Both the position numbers and the translations under genes were made by a program. A stretch of 64,000 bases of DNA from Symbiodinium natans (taxonomy: Eukaryota; Sar; Dinophyceae; Suessiales; Symbiodiniaceae), in NCBI GenBank assembly GCA_905221605.1, contig CAJNDS010001580.1, forward strand, positions 1 to 64,000, read 5' to 3'. Below the pieces are notes generated by a model. That model saw nothing but the letters and a program-made list of their open reading frames with translations, ran no database searches and had not been told where the DNA came from. This document shows positions 54,872 to 64,000 of this stretch, piece by piece. Each line of letters starts with the position of its first letter. The first letter of the stretch is position 1.

Positions 54872-55040
54872 CAGGGAGAAGGGCTCGGCAACTGTGGAGA
54901 AAGACCGTGCAGGGTTTGGGGATGCAGAGCGACGTGGCAACGGAGGAAGTGGCGATGGAGCTACCAGTGGCTCCTGGGAAGGCCGCGGGAGCATGAGCGC
55001 AAGAAGCAAGAAGCGAACTACCAGAGCTGCATCCAGGGCC
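54872..55040 (-). CDS. candidate upstream exon of coiled-coil gene
   Basis: After acceptor CTTTAG the minus strand is open and ends ...TVAEPFSL; a GA donor (gactc at 54867-54871) matches gactc at 54731-54735 and keeps the frame into [10 protein letters not shown]. The protein is Pro/Ala-rich, not coiled, so this is tentative. Confidence 0.35.
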
Positions 55041-55099
55041 TAAAGCTGTAGGGCTTCGGCAAGTTGTCAAAACGGCAGCCGGCAGCAAGAAGTATTGCA

Positions 55100-57340
55100 A
55101 GTTCGGACGCAGGCAAACTTGAGTGGGGGGGGGGGGTGTTGTGTTGCGTGAGGTTGTGCTACATCGTGCTGTTCTACCCTAACCCCCCCTGTGCTCGAAA
55201 CCGCAGGAGCCTGCTGGCACTCTGCAAACCTCCCATGACCAACCACCCTAAACCCCAACGCCTAACCCCTGACCCCTGACCCCTGACCCCAAACCCCAAC
55301 CCCAAACCCTAAACCCTAAACCCCAAACCCTAAACCCGGACGGCCTGCCACGGGCCGCAGCCCAAGTGGCAGTGACAGGGCTCGCCGCGCAACTCCTGGA
55401 GTGTAATGGTTTCAGGGTTCAGGGTTTGCTTCAGGGTTTTAGGCTTAGGGTTTAGGGTTTAGGGCTTAGGGTTTAGGGTATAGGGTTTGGGGTTTAGGGT
55501 TTAGTGTTCAGGATTTACGACTTAGGGCGTTAGACGGTATCAGGGTTTTTCTGGTAGAGCTGCCTAAAGCTTCTAGGGCTACACAGAGGAAGGCCCATGA
55601 TGACATCTGAATTGGGGGATATCCCCTCAGCTGTATTTTCCCCACCCCCCCCGCCCTCGCATCAACATGCAAGCAACCTGCCTTACGATTAAGAGACTTC
55701 CTTGGGCTCTTCAAAGGGACCCTTCAGGAATACTACTCGTAATTGTTCCGACCCCCTTTAAGGTACAAATTGCGCCAGGGCTCCAGGCTGAAGGCTCGTA
55801 AGGATCGTAAGGGGTATGGGATTTAGGGTCTAGGGTTTAGGGTTTAGGGCTTTGGAGAGTGGAAAGCTTGGGGGAAGTTGGGGGTTGTGTTTTGGGTTTA
55901 CGAGTACAAGCCCCTAAACCCTAAAAGTCTAAACCCTAAACCTTAAAAAAGGTCATTCTTTTAGACCGCTATATTACTGAACCCCTCGAAGTTTGAAAGT
56001 TATCTTTGAAGTTAGGCATCCTTAACATAACCCCAAAGGAAAACCTTGTTGCTGACCCTAAAAAACCCTAAATCACCCTAAAAAACTCTAAGCCCTAAAC
56101 CCTAAACTCCCCAAAACACCCTAAACTTCCCTAAGCCCTGAGCTCACCGCCTCGACACAGCTGCATCGTTGCCGAACGAGGCGGCCAAGCTTTCTGAACT
56201 TGAAGCAGCCGATCAGGCTTTTCGGGTTTAGTGTATAGGGTTTAGGGTACAAGTGCTGAAGTTTAGGGTTCGAGCTCAAGGGTTCTGGGGCATGCGATCT
56301 GCCTTGAGGAATTGGGGTTGGGGGACGTGTAGATGTCCGTGATCTTTGAGCAGGAAGACGCAGCGGCGATGAGGAAAGCGATGCACGACCATGGTCTGGC
56401 ATGTTGCTGAGTACGCTCCTAGTTGTGGGATGGAATATTCTACAGATCGGAGCTTCTACGGAATCACCTTGCGCAACTGCGTTCTCCACGCATGCTGCAT
56501 GTCAATGTGCGCGTCGACGGACTGAGAAGCTGAAAACTGCAGAATTCTCAGGCGCAACTTGGTGCCTAAATGGCGCCAGTACGCCTTCTCAGTAGGCCCC
56601 TGATTAAGGTTTTCCGGATTAAGGACACACATCTATAAGGGAGGAACATCCGAAGCAAGCAGGGCCCCAACGCCCTTTCTTGTTGCTGACACAAAACAGC
56701 ACCTTCGGTGTCAGCTTCTGCTCACGCAGGTCGGATCAAGATTATTTAGTGTTTAGGGTTATGCCAGCAGCCAGCACGCTGGCATGACTCGCCCTTCTGG
56801 AAAAAACTCTTCGATTTGCTGCTTATGCTGACTTATTTTACTCTCACTACTATTGATGCTGATTTTTGACTATGAGTAGTGATGGTGATTTTTGATCATG
56901 ATTGTGGTTAGGATTCTGATTGCTATTCATCTTCTTATTCTTATTTTGTGTTCGGCCTTCGGGCTCTGTAGCCATGTACAGCGGGTGTTTGCTGCTCCAT
57001 CACTAAACTTCACTGCCAAAAAAAACCTCAAGGCCCCCTGTATATAATTAGGGTTTCGCTGGGTGTTGCAGCTTAGGGGTTTGGGGTTTAGAGTTTTACC
57101 TGCAGGTTTTGAAAGTCTTCATGAGACGCTCGGGACGCGATATCGTGCAAAAACGGCTGAGTTACGCGGCCGACGCGGCTAAGGGTAAGCGGCGACTTGG
57201 GAGCTTGCATTTCACCTGCGGGGTACTTTTCGGAGAACCCTAATAACCTTATACCCTAAACCCTAAAAACCCTAAACCCTAAACCCTAAAAACCCTAAAA
57301 CCCTAAACCCTAAGCCCCCAACAGTGAACCCTGAGCCCTC
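55100..57340. other. stretch without firm genes
   Basis: Tracts at 55255-55335, 55435-55505 and 57245-57315. Open islands: 55335-55400 (minus LQELRGEPCHCHLGCGPWQ), 56401-56595 on plus (64 codons, TLLVVGWNILQIGAS start), and 57110-57235 (minus LTLSRVGRVTQPFLHDIA). None recognised. Confidence 0.4.
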
Positions 57341-57348
57341 AATCCAGC

Positions 57349-57383
57349 CGCTGCCTCAGCAGCCACATGGCCAGCAAAGGCTC
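57349..57383 (-). CDS. helicase exon before motif IV
   Basis: Reads EPLLAMWLLRQ plus two bases (CG) and ends at a GC donor (57348-57347). The acceptor ends GAGAAG. The CG is completed by the first G of the exon at 11729, giving an Arg and restoring RVILFVNAIS in frame. Confidence 0.65.
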
Positions 57384-60300
57384 CTTCTCCTCAACCAGGT
57401 GGTCCGGGTTGCTTCACCCTAAACCCTAAACCCTAAACCCTAAACCCTAAACCCTAAACCCTAAACCCTGGACCTCGAACCTAGGCCCTGAGCCCGAAAC
57501 CCTAAACATTCGGAGCCTTCACAATGCCTTCATTGTGGGCCTTACGAGGTTGGGTGTCCAAAGTGGCCCAGTGAAGCCGGGCTTGCTTTACGACACTCTT
57601 GTGTGGTAGAGGTTTAGGGTTTAGGGTTTAGGGTTTAGGGTTTAGGGTTTAGGGTTTAGGGTTTAGGGTTTAGGGTTTAGAGTTTAGGGTCTAGGGTCGT
57701 TTAGGGTTTAGGGGTTTGGGGTTTAGGGTAAAGGGTTTAGGGTTTTGGGCTGAGGGTGTAGGCTTAGGGTTTACATTCACAAAGGTGTACGTATCACACA
57801 TGCAGGGGTATCAGACTCAAGTGCCTCTCGAAGAGTTCTGTGACTCGTATCCATCTCCAGCTCTACAACCCGAACTTTCTACATCAAATCACAGAAAAAA
57901 AGCTACAACTCCCCTGACTAAGCTCCAAGCCCAAAGCCCCCAAAACATTAAACCCCAAACCCTAAACCCTGAACCCTAAACCCTGAACCCAAACCCCAGA
58001 CCCCAAACCCCAAACCCTAAACCCCAAACCCAAAACCCTGAAACTCAAGCAGCGAATGCCCGCGGCCTTGTCATCACTGCAGATGACTTCCTGCAGCGTG
58101 GCGCTGGGGACGGTGAGAGCCCATGGTTTCGGGGTTTAGGGTTTAAGGTTCAGGGTTTCGGGTTTGGGATTAGGGTTTAGGGCTTTTCAGTGCAGGTTTT
58201 CGGTTTAGGGTTTAGGGATTAGGGTTTAGGGTTTAGGGCTTTTTGAGGCTAAGGGCGTTTGTGGCTTCTGCGGCTAAGGCTTCTGGGGGCGCATATAGCC
58301 CATCTTGGGGCATGTCGGGTTTAGGACCCAAGCCATACATGAGAAAGCTGAGAGGGAGCAGCCAAGAAAGCGTTTCGGGGGTCGCACAGAAGGCGCTGTA
58401 CATCCATCAGGGCTGCTGGTTTCGGGGCCAATAAGCAAAGTGCCGAAGAGCTCACGATGGTTGAAGCCAACGCCGTAGCAACACCCGAGTTTGCTCCTGG
58501 CTCTCAGTGGGATGGCGACTTAAAACCTTGAACCCCTAAAGCCTTCAAGTCTAAAGCCCTGAACCCTGAAAAACCATCAACCCCTTGAGCCTTGAGGCCC
58601 TTAAACTCTGATACAGTGACGGATTGAACCCTGAAACCCTTCGACCCCTGTACACCCTACACCCTGAAACTCGCTTTAAACTTTAAACCCTTGAGCTAAC
58701 CCAGCCTTGAACTGCAGCGTCTCGGGCAGCTTGGCGCCCGAGATGCGCGGCCCCTGCTGCGCAGGCTTGAGGTAATTTCGGCACAACTCACTCGGGGAAT
58801 GTAGGGTCCGGCTTGTGACTTTTTCGGCACATGCCTCTAGGTTGGCCTGTTACAGCTCCGTGCAGTTCAGCACGAGCGCCCACCCCCGCTCCCACTTAAG
58901 GGACAAAAGGATGTACCTTTACACGGGTCTCTAGAAAATCTACGGGGGCGGTGTCCAGCTGCGCAACTCATGATACTTCAAGCTTTCGCCCTGGGTTTCG
59001 GAGTGAGGCCGCAGACCTTGCCATGGCTGTGTGAAAGAAGGCGCATGTGAACCAAGCTTGTGGGTCCTGCAAGGTTGAACCCCAACCCCCCACCACCCCC
59101 CCCCACCCTACTGTGTCGGGGCGACACAAACCCTGAACACAAGCACCGTGGACTCAACCAAGCACACTCAACCTTTTCCCTTTCCTTGCGCATCAAGCGA
59201 TTTTAAACCAAGTAATTAAAAGCCATCCAAGACCGCCTCTCTTGGCACCCGTCCTGCAAGCTACTCCCATGAAGCCACGGCACATCAAACTTTGAAAAGA
59301 GAACCCCAATGCCAAAGTGTCAACATGCAACGCAAGCTAGCTACTTTTGGTCTTTCGCATTGGCCAACACCTATTCCTACCATTTGCTTAAGAACCACCC
59401 CCCGTCCCCACCCCCAAAAAATAAATCTTCCTGAGCAGGGGAATATAGGGATTCTTATCGTGTATTTCTTGGAGGGTTCTTAAGCAAAATAGCAGACTCA
59501 GAAGGACATCTAAAACTTGTGTAGGAGCAGCCTCTGCCTCCTCCGTGGCATCCTCCTCGGTCGCAGACACTGAGGGCTGTTTTGGGGATTCGCGGTTTAG
59601 GGTTCAGAGATGAAGGTTTAGGGTTTAGGGTTTAGGTTGAGGGTTGAGGGTTTAGGCAGGTAGCCAGCTGAAACCTCTAAGTCGGAACCCATGCTGGCAG
59701 AGCAGTGTTGCCCACCGCTCTCATTGCAACATGCCAAAAGCTTTGGCTTTAACGCATTTCAGCTCCTTCGCCGATAAAGGCAATAGATCTTTTGTAGACG
59801 ACATGACCGAATCCAGGTATTGTAAATGATGAGAGTATCCTGTGTGACACGATCCACGGAGATTCGTCGCGCATCTTTCCACTTTCTATTCTAGCGTGTT
59901 TTCTAAGGGGGGTTGGCTTTTAAGGGCTTGGGGGGGCTGAGGGGGGTTTAAGTTTTAAGGCTTAGGGCTTCCTTTCAGCGGGCTCAATGGGCTATTACGG
60001 TTCCAGGGCTTAAGGGTTTCGACGGTTTAGGGCTTTTGGGGCCAGGATTGGGGGTAGTTTCTGCTTCGGGAGGCTGTCGGGACCAGGTCTTCAGTCTTAG
60101 GCCTTAGGGTCTTAGGGAATCTCGCGAAGCGGCCAGGACACAAGGGCCTCCGAACAAATTGCCGACACCCCAAGTCGCAGGGAGGTAGGGTTTAGGGTCG
60201 ACGGGCCCCCTAACCCCTAACCCCTAAACAATAAACCCTGAACCCTCACCCCAACCCCCAACCCCGAAACCCGAAACCCGAAACCCAAAACCCGAAACCC

Positions 60301-63300
60301 GAAACCCAAAACCCAAAACCCAAAACCCAAAACCCAAAACCCAAAACCCAAAACCCAAAACCCAAAACCCAAAACCCAAAACCCAAAACCCAAAACCCAA
60401 AACCCAAAACCCAAAACCCAAAACCCAAAACCCAAAACCCAAAACCCTATCCTGCCAAACCCCTCCGGGGGAAAGAAGCTCCAAGTCCGAAGAAGTTCGC
60501 GGCGAGAGTCGGTCTTTGTCAGATCCACGGTAAATACGGCACGGGACCTCGGCAGGGTTTAGGGTTTAGGGTTTAGGGTTTAGGGTTTAGGGTTTAGGGT
60601 TTGGGGTTTGGGGTTTAGGGTTTAGGGTTTAGGGTGAAAAGGTTCTGCGATGGCTTTATCATTATGTGCTGCAGCCATGGCCCTACACCCTAGCTCCTAC
60701 ACCCGAAGCGCTGAAAAAACCCAGACCCGAAACGCTCGGGCGAAGATCTCTCTGCGCCCCTGGCTCCCGAAAGCGCAGCCGTGACATCAAGGCCTGAACC
60801 TGTGGGACGAGCGTCTCTGAAGCCACATGCTTGTCGGGCCAGAGGTGTGTAGGGTTTAGGGTTTAGGGTTCAGGGTTTGTAGGGTTTAGGGTTTAGGGTT
60901 TAGGGTTCAGGGTTCAGGGTTCAGGGTTCAGGGTTCAGGGTTTAGGGTTTAGGGTTCGGGGTTTAGGGTTTAGGGTTTCGGGTTAGGAGGGGTTGGGCTT
61001 CGCGCTTGTGGTTTGGGATTTGCAGGGCTTGCCGATGTGTTGCGGCAGTGCTTGAGGTTTGTGTTTGGGCTCGTGGCTCTACTAACCTAACCCCTGAACC
61101 CTGTTCAGCCCAAAACCATGATAGCCCACAACGCCGCTACCCAGAAAGAAAGAAACCAAGAACAACAGAAAGAGTACAGAAAGGCAGAAAATTGGATAAG
61201 AAAACGGGACAGACAGAATGAAGGCAAAAAAGGTTCTCTACGTCTCCCTTGAGATGGAAGCACTTGCATCTCAGCGGCAACCCCTAAAGCCCATGAACCC
61301 GATAAACCCAGAAAGCCTCCAATCCATGAACCTCCATGAACCCCCATAAACCCCATAATCCACATCAACCCCATGTACCCCCAAAAAACCCCAAAACCCT
61401 CTAAAGCCCCTAAACCCTCTGAACCCTTTCAAGCCTCTAAGCCTCTAAAGCCACTAAAGCCTCTAAACCCTCTAACCCCTCGAATCCCTAAACCCTAGAG
61501 GTGAATCGGTCGGCGCCTTGCCCCCCTCCTCGTGCTCACCGCCTGGAACTCAGACGGAAGCCCCACCCCCCTTCCCCCCCCCCGCCCCCACCCCCGAAGC
61601 CGCCCCCCCCCCCCCCCCAGAGGGACTTACGCAAACAGGGTCCACAGGTTGCGGCTTCAGAGAAGCACTTTAGGGTTTAGGGTCAAAGGTTCAGGGTTTA
61701 GGATTTAGGGTTTGAGGGTTTAGGGTTTGAGGGTTTAAGGGCCGGGGCAGGTGCTGCAACTTCTGCAACTTGGGCAAGAGGGACAACCCAGCTGAGTTGA
61801 GTTTTCCATGGTTTGGGCTTAGGGTTTGAGGTCTAGGTTGCTCGGGTTGCTCATCAGGGGCTCGTAAACTCTAAGCCCTTCTGAAGCTCCACCCTATATT
61901 CCCACATCACTCGCACTTCTGCTTCCGCTGCTTTGGGAGCCCCCGGCGCTGCGCACGCGGGTCCAGCGTCAGCGTGGCGGAGAAGACAAAGGTCTGCAAC
62001 CTCACGGCAGGACAAGGGCGCCACCGCAAATCTGAACTTGGCTGACTTCTGAACCCCTCCTAAAAGGTTAACTTTTAGGCTCCTTATTGTAGTTTCTCCA
62101 CAAACCCAAAAAGTTAAAGTCCTAAGAGCCAGCCAGAAGAAAGCCAAGTGAACGTAAGGCCCCATTAAAGCCTTTACACCCGAAGCCTTGAACGCTAAAC
62201 CCGAAACACTGAACCCTGGACGCTTCACACCAAAGTCTATGGGGGTTAAAGAATCGTTTCTTGAGGTTTATGGTTATAAGGGGCTTTTAAAATTTCAGAA
62301 GGATGTAAGTAAGAGCCTTCCTCGTTTGACACTGCGACAACTCACAGACCTGGCAGGTTTATGCGTTTAGTTCGTTCCTTTTAAGAGTGTAGGGCTTCGG
62401 GCATGAGAGAGCGTGCGCCCGAAAACCCGAAAATGTCACAGCATGGAGATCCGGACATTATAGGGACGCCGATCCCAAAACACCTAGAAGCCGTGGACAC
62501 GAGGGCTTTAGAGGCTTCATATGGTTTCTAGGGTTTATTGGGCTGAAGGTTTAAGGGTACGGTTTGGGCTGAGACGCGAATTACCAATACAGCAAGAAAC
62601 AATTCCATTGTTCCGTATACTATGTGGAGCAGAAAGTCAGAAGCTATGCGAAGAGAGCATGATTTGGTTTATTTGTCGAGTACAGAAGCAATGAGGCTAG
62701 CAATCTCCGAAATCACCAGCATACCGGGCCACTCGAAGACCCCGCTTCTTTACCAAGATAGCAAGTATCAACGAGTGAGGGATCCTACAACAGGAAAATC
62801 CAGTTTAGTTGAAGGTTTAGGGTTTAGGGTTTAGGTACCATAGATAAATGACAAAGTAGTCAGGTTTGTCACATCATGGGGGTGGGGGGTTTCCGACAAT
62901 AAGGGACCCTAAAGTAAAGCTTCCCTAATAGTAGGAATCCTTTAAAAGGACCCCTGAACCCTTAACCCCAAACCCCCCACGTCAGATCTGCTGTCTAATA
63001 CGCACCCATCAATGCCCAGGGCCCCCCACTGCTGCGCCCGCTCGACAGACTGGTACCTCAGCTCAGCATCACAGCCGGTTAGAAGACCCAAACCCTTGTA
63101 AGGGGTTTAGGGTTCAGGGTTCAGCCCTGGAACCCAAAACCCTAAAGGTGGTGCGTTTTCTCATTCCATACTCGGAGACGAGGCTAGGTGGCTGCGGTCT
63201 AGGGACTGGGGTCAACTGAGGGTGTTTGCATCTGGCTGCGACCCCCCGCTCGGCATCCAATGTTTCTTGGGAAACCCGCTTGAAAGCCCGAAGCACTAAA

Positions 63301-63479
63301 CCCTAAACCCTAAACCCTAAGCCCTAAGCCCTAAGCCCTAAGCCCTAAGCCCTAAACCCTAAACCCTAAACCCTAAGCCCTAAACCCTAAACCCTAAACC
63401 CTAAACCCCGGGTCCCAAGCACCAGCTCCAGGATCTTATCCAACTCGCGGAAGTGGCCGGACTCGACGAGCCTGTCGGC
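57349..63479 (-). CDS. MAK5/DDX24-like DEAD-box RNA helicase, 5' part in window (motif II to linker before motif IV)
   Basis: DEAD-box helicases of the MAK5/DDX24 group unwind RNA with ATP; yeast MAK5 acts in nucleolar 60S ribosome assembly. Minus-strand exons in descending order carry: ADRLVESGHFRELDKIL, the block right after the DE of motif II (about 63412-63479); a linker (63150-63296); TFVFSATLTL, motif III (about 61910-62003); ETLVPQVQALMSRLRF (about 60745-60846); VFTVDLTKTD (about 60465-60552); LPETLQFK (to 58706); EVICSDDK (58067-58090); EPLLAMWLLRQ (57349-57383). Motif I/Ia exons must lie beyond the right edge. The series stops just before motif IV and is resumed in frame at 11729. 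Introns hold telomere-like tracts. Family assignment is from remembered motif layout, not an alignment. Confidence 0.8.
58067..58090 (-). CDS. helicase 24-nt microexon
   Basis: Eight codons, EVICSDDK, between an acceptor ending CTGCAG and a GC donor (GACAAG then GCCGCG). Placed between LPETLQFK and EPLLAMWLL it fills the usual pre-motif IV segment with no gap or overlap. Confidence 0.6.
58706..58760 (-). CDS. helicase exon, LPETLQFK
   Basis: Reads SGAKLPETLQFK, ending CTGCAGTTCAAG before a GC donor at 58705-58704. Joined to the next exon the frame is kept. Upper boundary approximate. Confidence 0.65.
59385..59492. mobile_element. short element with GCTTAAGAA inverted ends
   Basis: tttgcttaagaaccaccccc left and ggagggttcttaagcaaaat right. 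Copies at 27149-27262 (ttgcttaagaatcccccc / gtggctcttaagcaac) and part at 17938-18020. May interrupt an acidic coding island (59495-59600, ATEEDATEEAEAAPTQ on minus). Confidence 0.8.
60263..60448 (-). repeat. variant tract, AACCCAA
   Basis: About 25 units of aacccaa (CCCAAAA) with a few CCCGAAA at the start. Borders the helicase VDLT exon. The plus strand has no ORF; the minus strand encodes only a G-F-W-V-L repeat, a by-product. Confidence 0.95.
60465..60552 (-). CDS. helicase exon, VDLT block
   Basis: Reads RAVFTVDLTKTDSRRELL on the minus strand; the family has a V.DLT.. segment here. The lower end runs into the AACCCAA repeat, so the donor is uncertain. Confidence 0.65.
60745..60846 (-). 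CDS. helicase exon, domain linker
   Basis: Reads WPDKHVASETLVPQVQ then ALMSRLRFREPGAQ, matching the 'L..LM..L.FR' segment that precedes the VDLT block in DDX24-type proteins. Boundaries approximate. Confidence 0.65.
61910..62003 (-). CDS. helicase exon with motif III (SAT)
   Basis: Minus strand reads LQTFVFSATLTLDPRAQRRG; the SAT of motif III, which couples ATP hydrolysis to unwinding, is intact. A basic stretch with KQRKQK follows. Boundaries approximate. Confidence 0.75.
63150..63296 (-). CDS. candidate helicase exon, linker
   Basis: Open minus-strand stretch containing LDAERGVAARCKHPQLTP and SLVSEYGMRKR between the motif II and motif III exons. Composition and position suit the variable insert that DDX24-type helicases carry there. 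Boundaries approximate. Confidence 0.5.
63412..63479 (-). CDS. helicase exon, after motif II
   Basis: Reads ADRLVESGHFRELDKILELV after an AAG acceptor (complement of 63480-63482). In MAK5/DDX24 proteins the DEAD box continues as DEADR.VE.GHF.EL, so the DE would end the previous exon, outside this window. Lower boundary approximate; a CCCTAAA/CCCTAAG tract follows. Confidence 0.75.
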
Positions 63480-63514
63480 CTTCCCATCATCACAGGGTCC
63501 AGTTAGGGTTTAGG

Positions 63515-63604
63515 GTTTAGGGTTTAGGGTTTAGGGTTTAGGGTTTAGGGTTTAGGGTTTAGGGTTTAGGGTTTAGGGTTTAGGGTTTAGGGTTTAGGGT
63601 TTAA
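63515..63604 (+). repeat. telomere-like tract, TTTAGGG
   Basis: About 13 units next to the motif II exon of the helicase; a CCCTAAA/CCCTAAG tract (63297-63407) is on its other side, in opposite orientation. Confidence 0.95.
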
Positions 63605-63705
63605 GGTTTAGGGTTCAGGGCCCTTAGTATGGACCCCTAAGTTATCACCCTAAAAACCAGAGCAGCACAGTTCGACTAGAAGATGACATGACGCCCCTTG
63701 CAGGA

Positions 63706-63807
63706 TTCTTAGGTAACCTGCAACAGAAGGTTCTTGGGGTTCTTAGGTAACCTGCAACAGAAGGTTGCTGGGGTTCTTAGGTAACCTGCAACAGAAGGTT
63801 GTTGGGG
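63706..63807. repeat. 34-bp tandem repeat, three copies
   Basis: Unit starts ttcttaggtaacctgcaaca and ends ttgggg; three near-identical copies, differing at one or two bases, plus a partial fourth. Confidence 0.9.
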
Positions 63808-64000
63808 TTCTTAGGGCAGGTTCCAGGGTTTCATCCCGCCTTGGGGCTTGAGGGTTTAGGGGCTTGGGATTTACAAGACCCAAAAAAAAGCCACCTAGGA
63901 ATGAAAAGGATGCCCTTTTTGGGGAAAAGGGGCTGAAATGGGACCCCAAAACACGCCATAAGGGGCCTACTCTACTACTGTCAGGGGTTCCAGTTTACGG

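Noticed and set aside
57508-57605. Open minus island (VKQARLHWATLDTQPRK) as a helicase exon
   Set aside because: It falls inside the intron between EVICSDDK and EPLLAMWLL, which join in frame without it; kept only as an unexplained island.
60217-60528. Minus-strand protein of GFGFWVLGFGFW repeats
   Set aside because: It is only the translation of the AACCCAA tract joined to a helicase exon.
1-64000. The window as a chromosome end
   Set aside because: Telomere-type repeats occur in both orientations across the whole length and are broken by genes; there is no terminal array.
1-64000. Dinoflagellate spliced-leader gene or relict leader sequence
   Set aside because: I looked for the conserved leader by eye near gene starts and did not see a convincing match; a computed search on both strands would settle it.

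Overview
The window looks like nuclear DNA of a dinoflagellate, most likely of the Symbiodiniaceae/Suessiales type; the species is not identified. The clues are an RCC1-like gene built from DGSVVTWG repeats, a protein style familiar from symbiotic dinoflagellate genomes; introns whose donors are GT, GC or GA; all convincing genes on one strand (minus); and dozens of dispersed TTTAGGG/CCCTAAA tracts, the plant/alveolate telomere repeat. No prokaryotic operon, tRNA, rRNA or CRISPR array was seen.

Nearly every gene is broken into tiny exons. Read in descending coordinates on the minus strand, four gene groups emerge. (1) A MAK5/DDX24-type DEAD-box RNA helicase. Its 5' half, from motif II to the linker before motif IV, lies at 63.5-57.3 kb. 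Its 3' half, motifs IV, V, VI and the C-terminal tail, lies at 11.7 kb to the left edge. The halves do not overlap and join in frame across a 45.6 kb gap (11730-57348), so this may be one gene with a giant intron. (2) A coiled-coil protein at 54.7-50.1 kb, for which I could derive 14 in-frame exons (748 codons plus stop). (3) A TKL-like protein kinase with its subdomains in order from 28.6 to 19.4 kb, possibly preceded by charged or proline-rich exons up to 42.6 kb. (4) An RCC1-repeat gene at 7.7-6.3 kb, inside a 2.6 kb intron of the helicase and carrying an 11-nt frameshifting deletion. A small secreted Cys-rich protein (36.0 kb) and a hypothetical protein (13.4 kb) are unspliced ORFs.

The non-coding part is dominated by two kinds of insert. 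One is telomere-like tracts in both orientations, many made of a locally uniform variant unit (TTTAGGGG, CCCTATAAA, CCCTAGA, AACCCAA, ACCCTAATAAA). The other is short non-autonomous elements (100-260 bp, terminal inverted repeats) in about ten families. In the coiled-coil gene both kinds act as introns: most are flanked by short direct repeats whose spacing equals the intron length, and the splice sites fall in or next to those repeats. Elements of this sort are known as introners. The apparent use of plain telomere-repeat tracts as introners is the most unusual thing here.

Limits: exon joins are inferred from reading frame and protein-family knowledge without alignment or RNA data. Coordinates marked 'about' may be off by tens of bases. 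The repeat density makes misassembly a real alternative for the split helicase.
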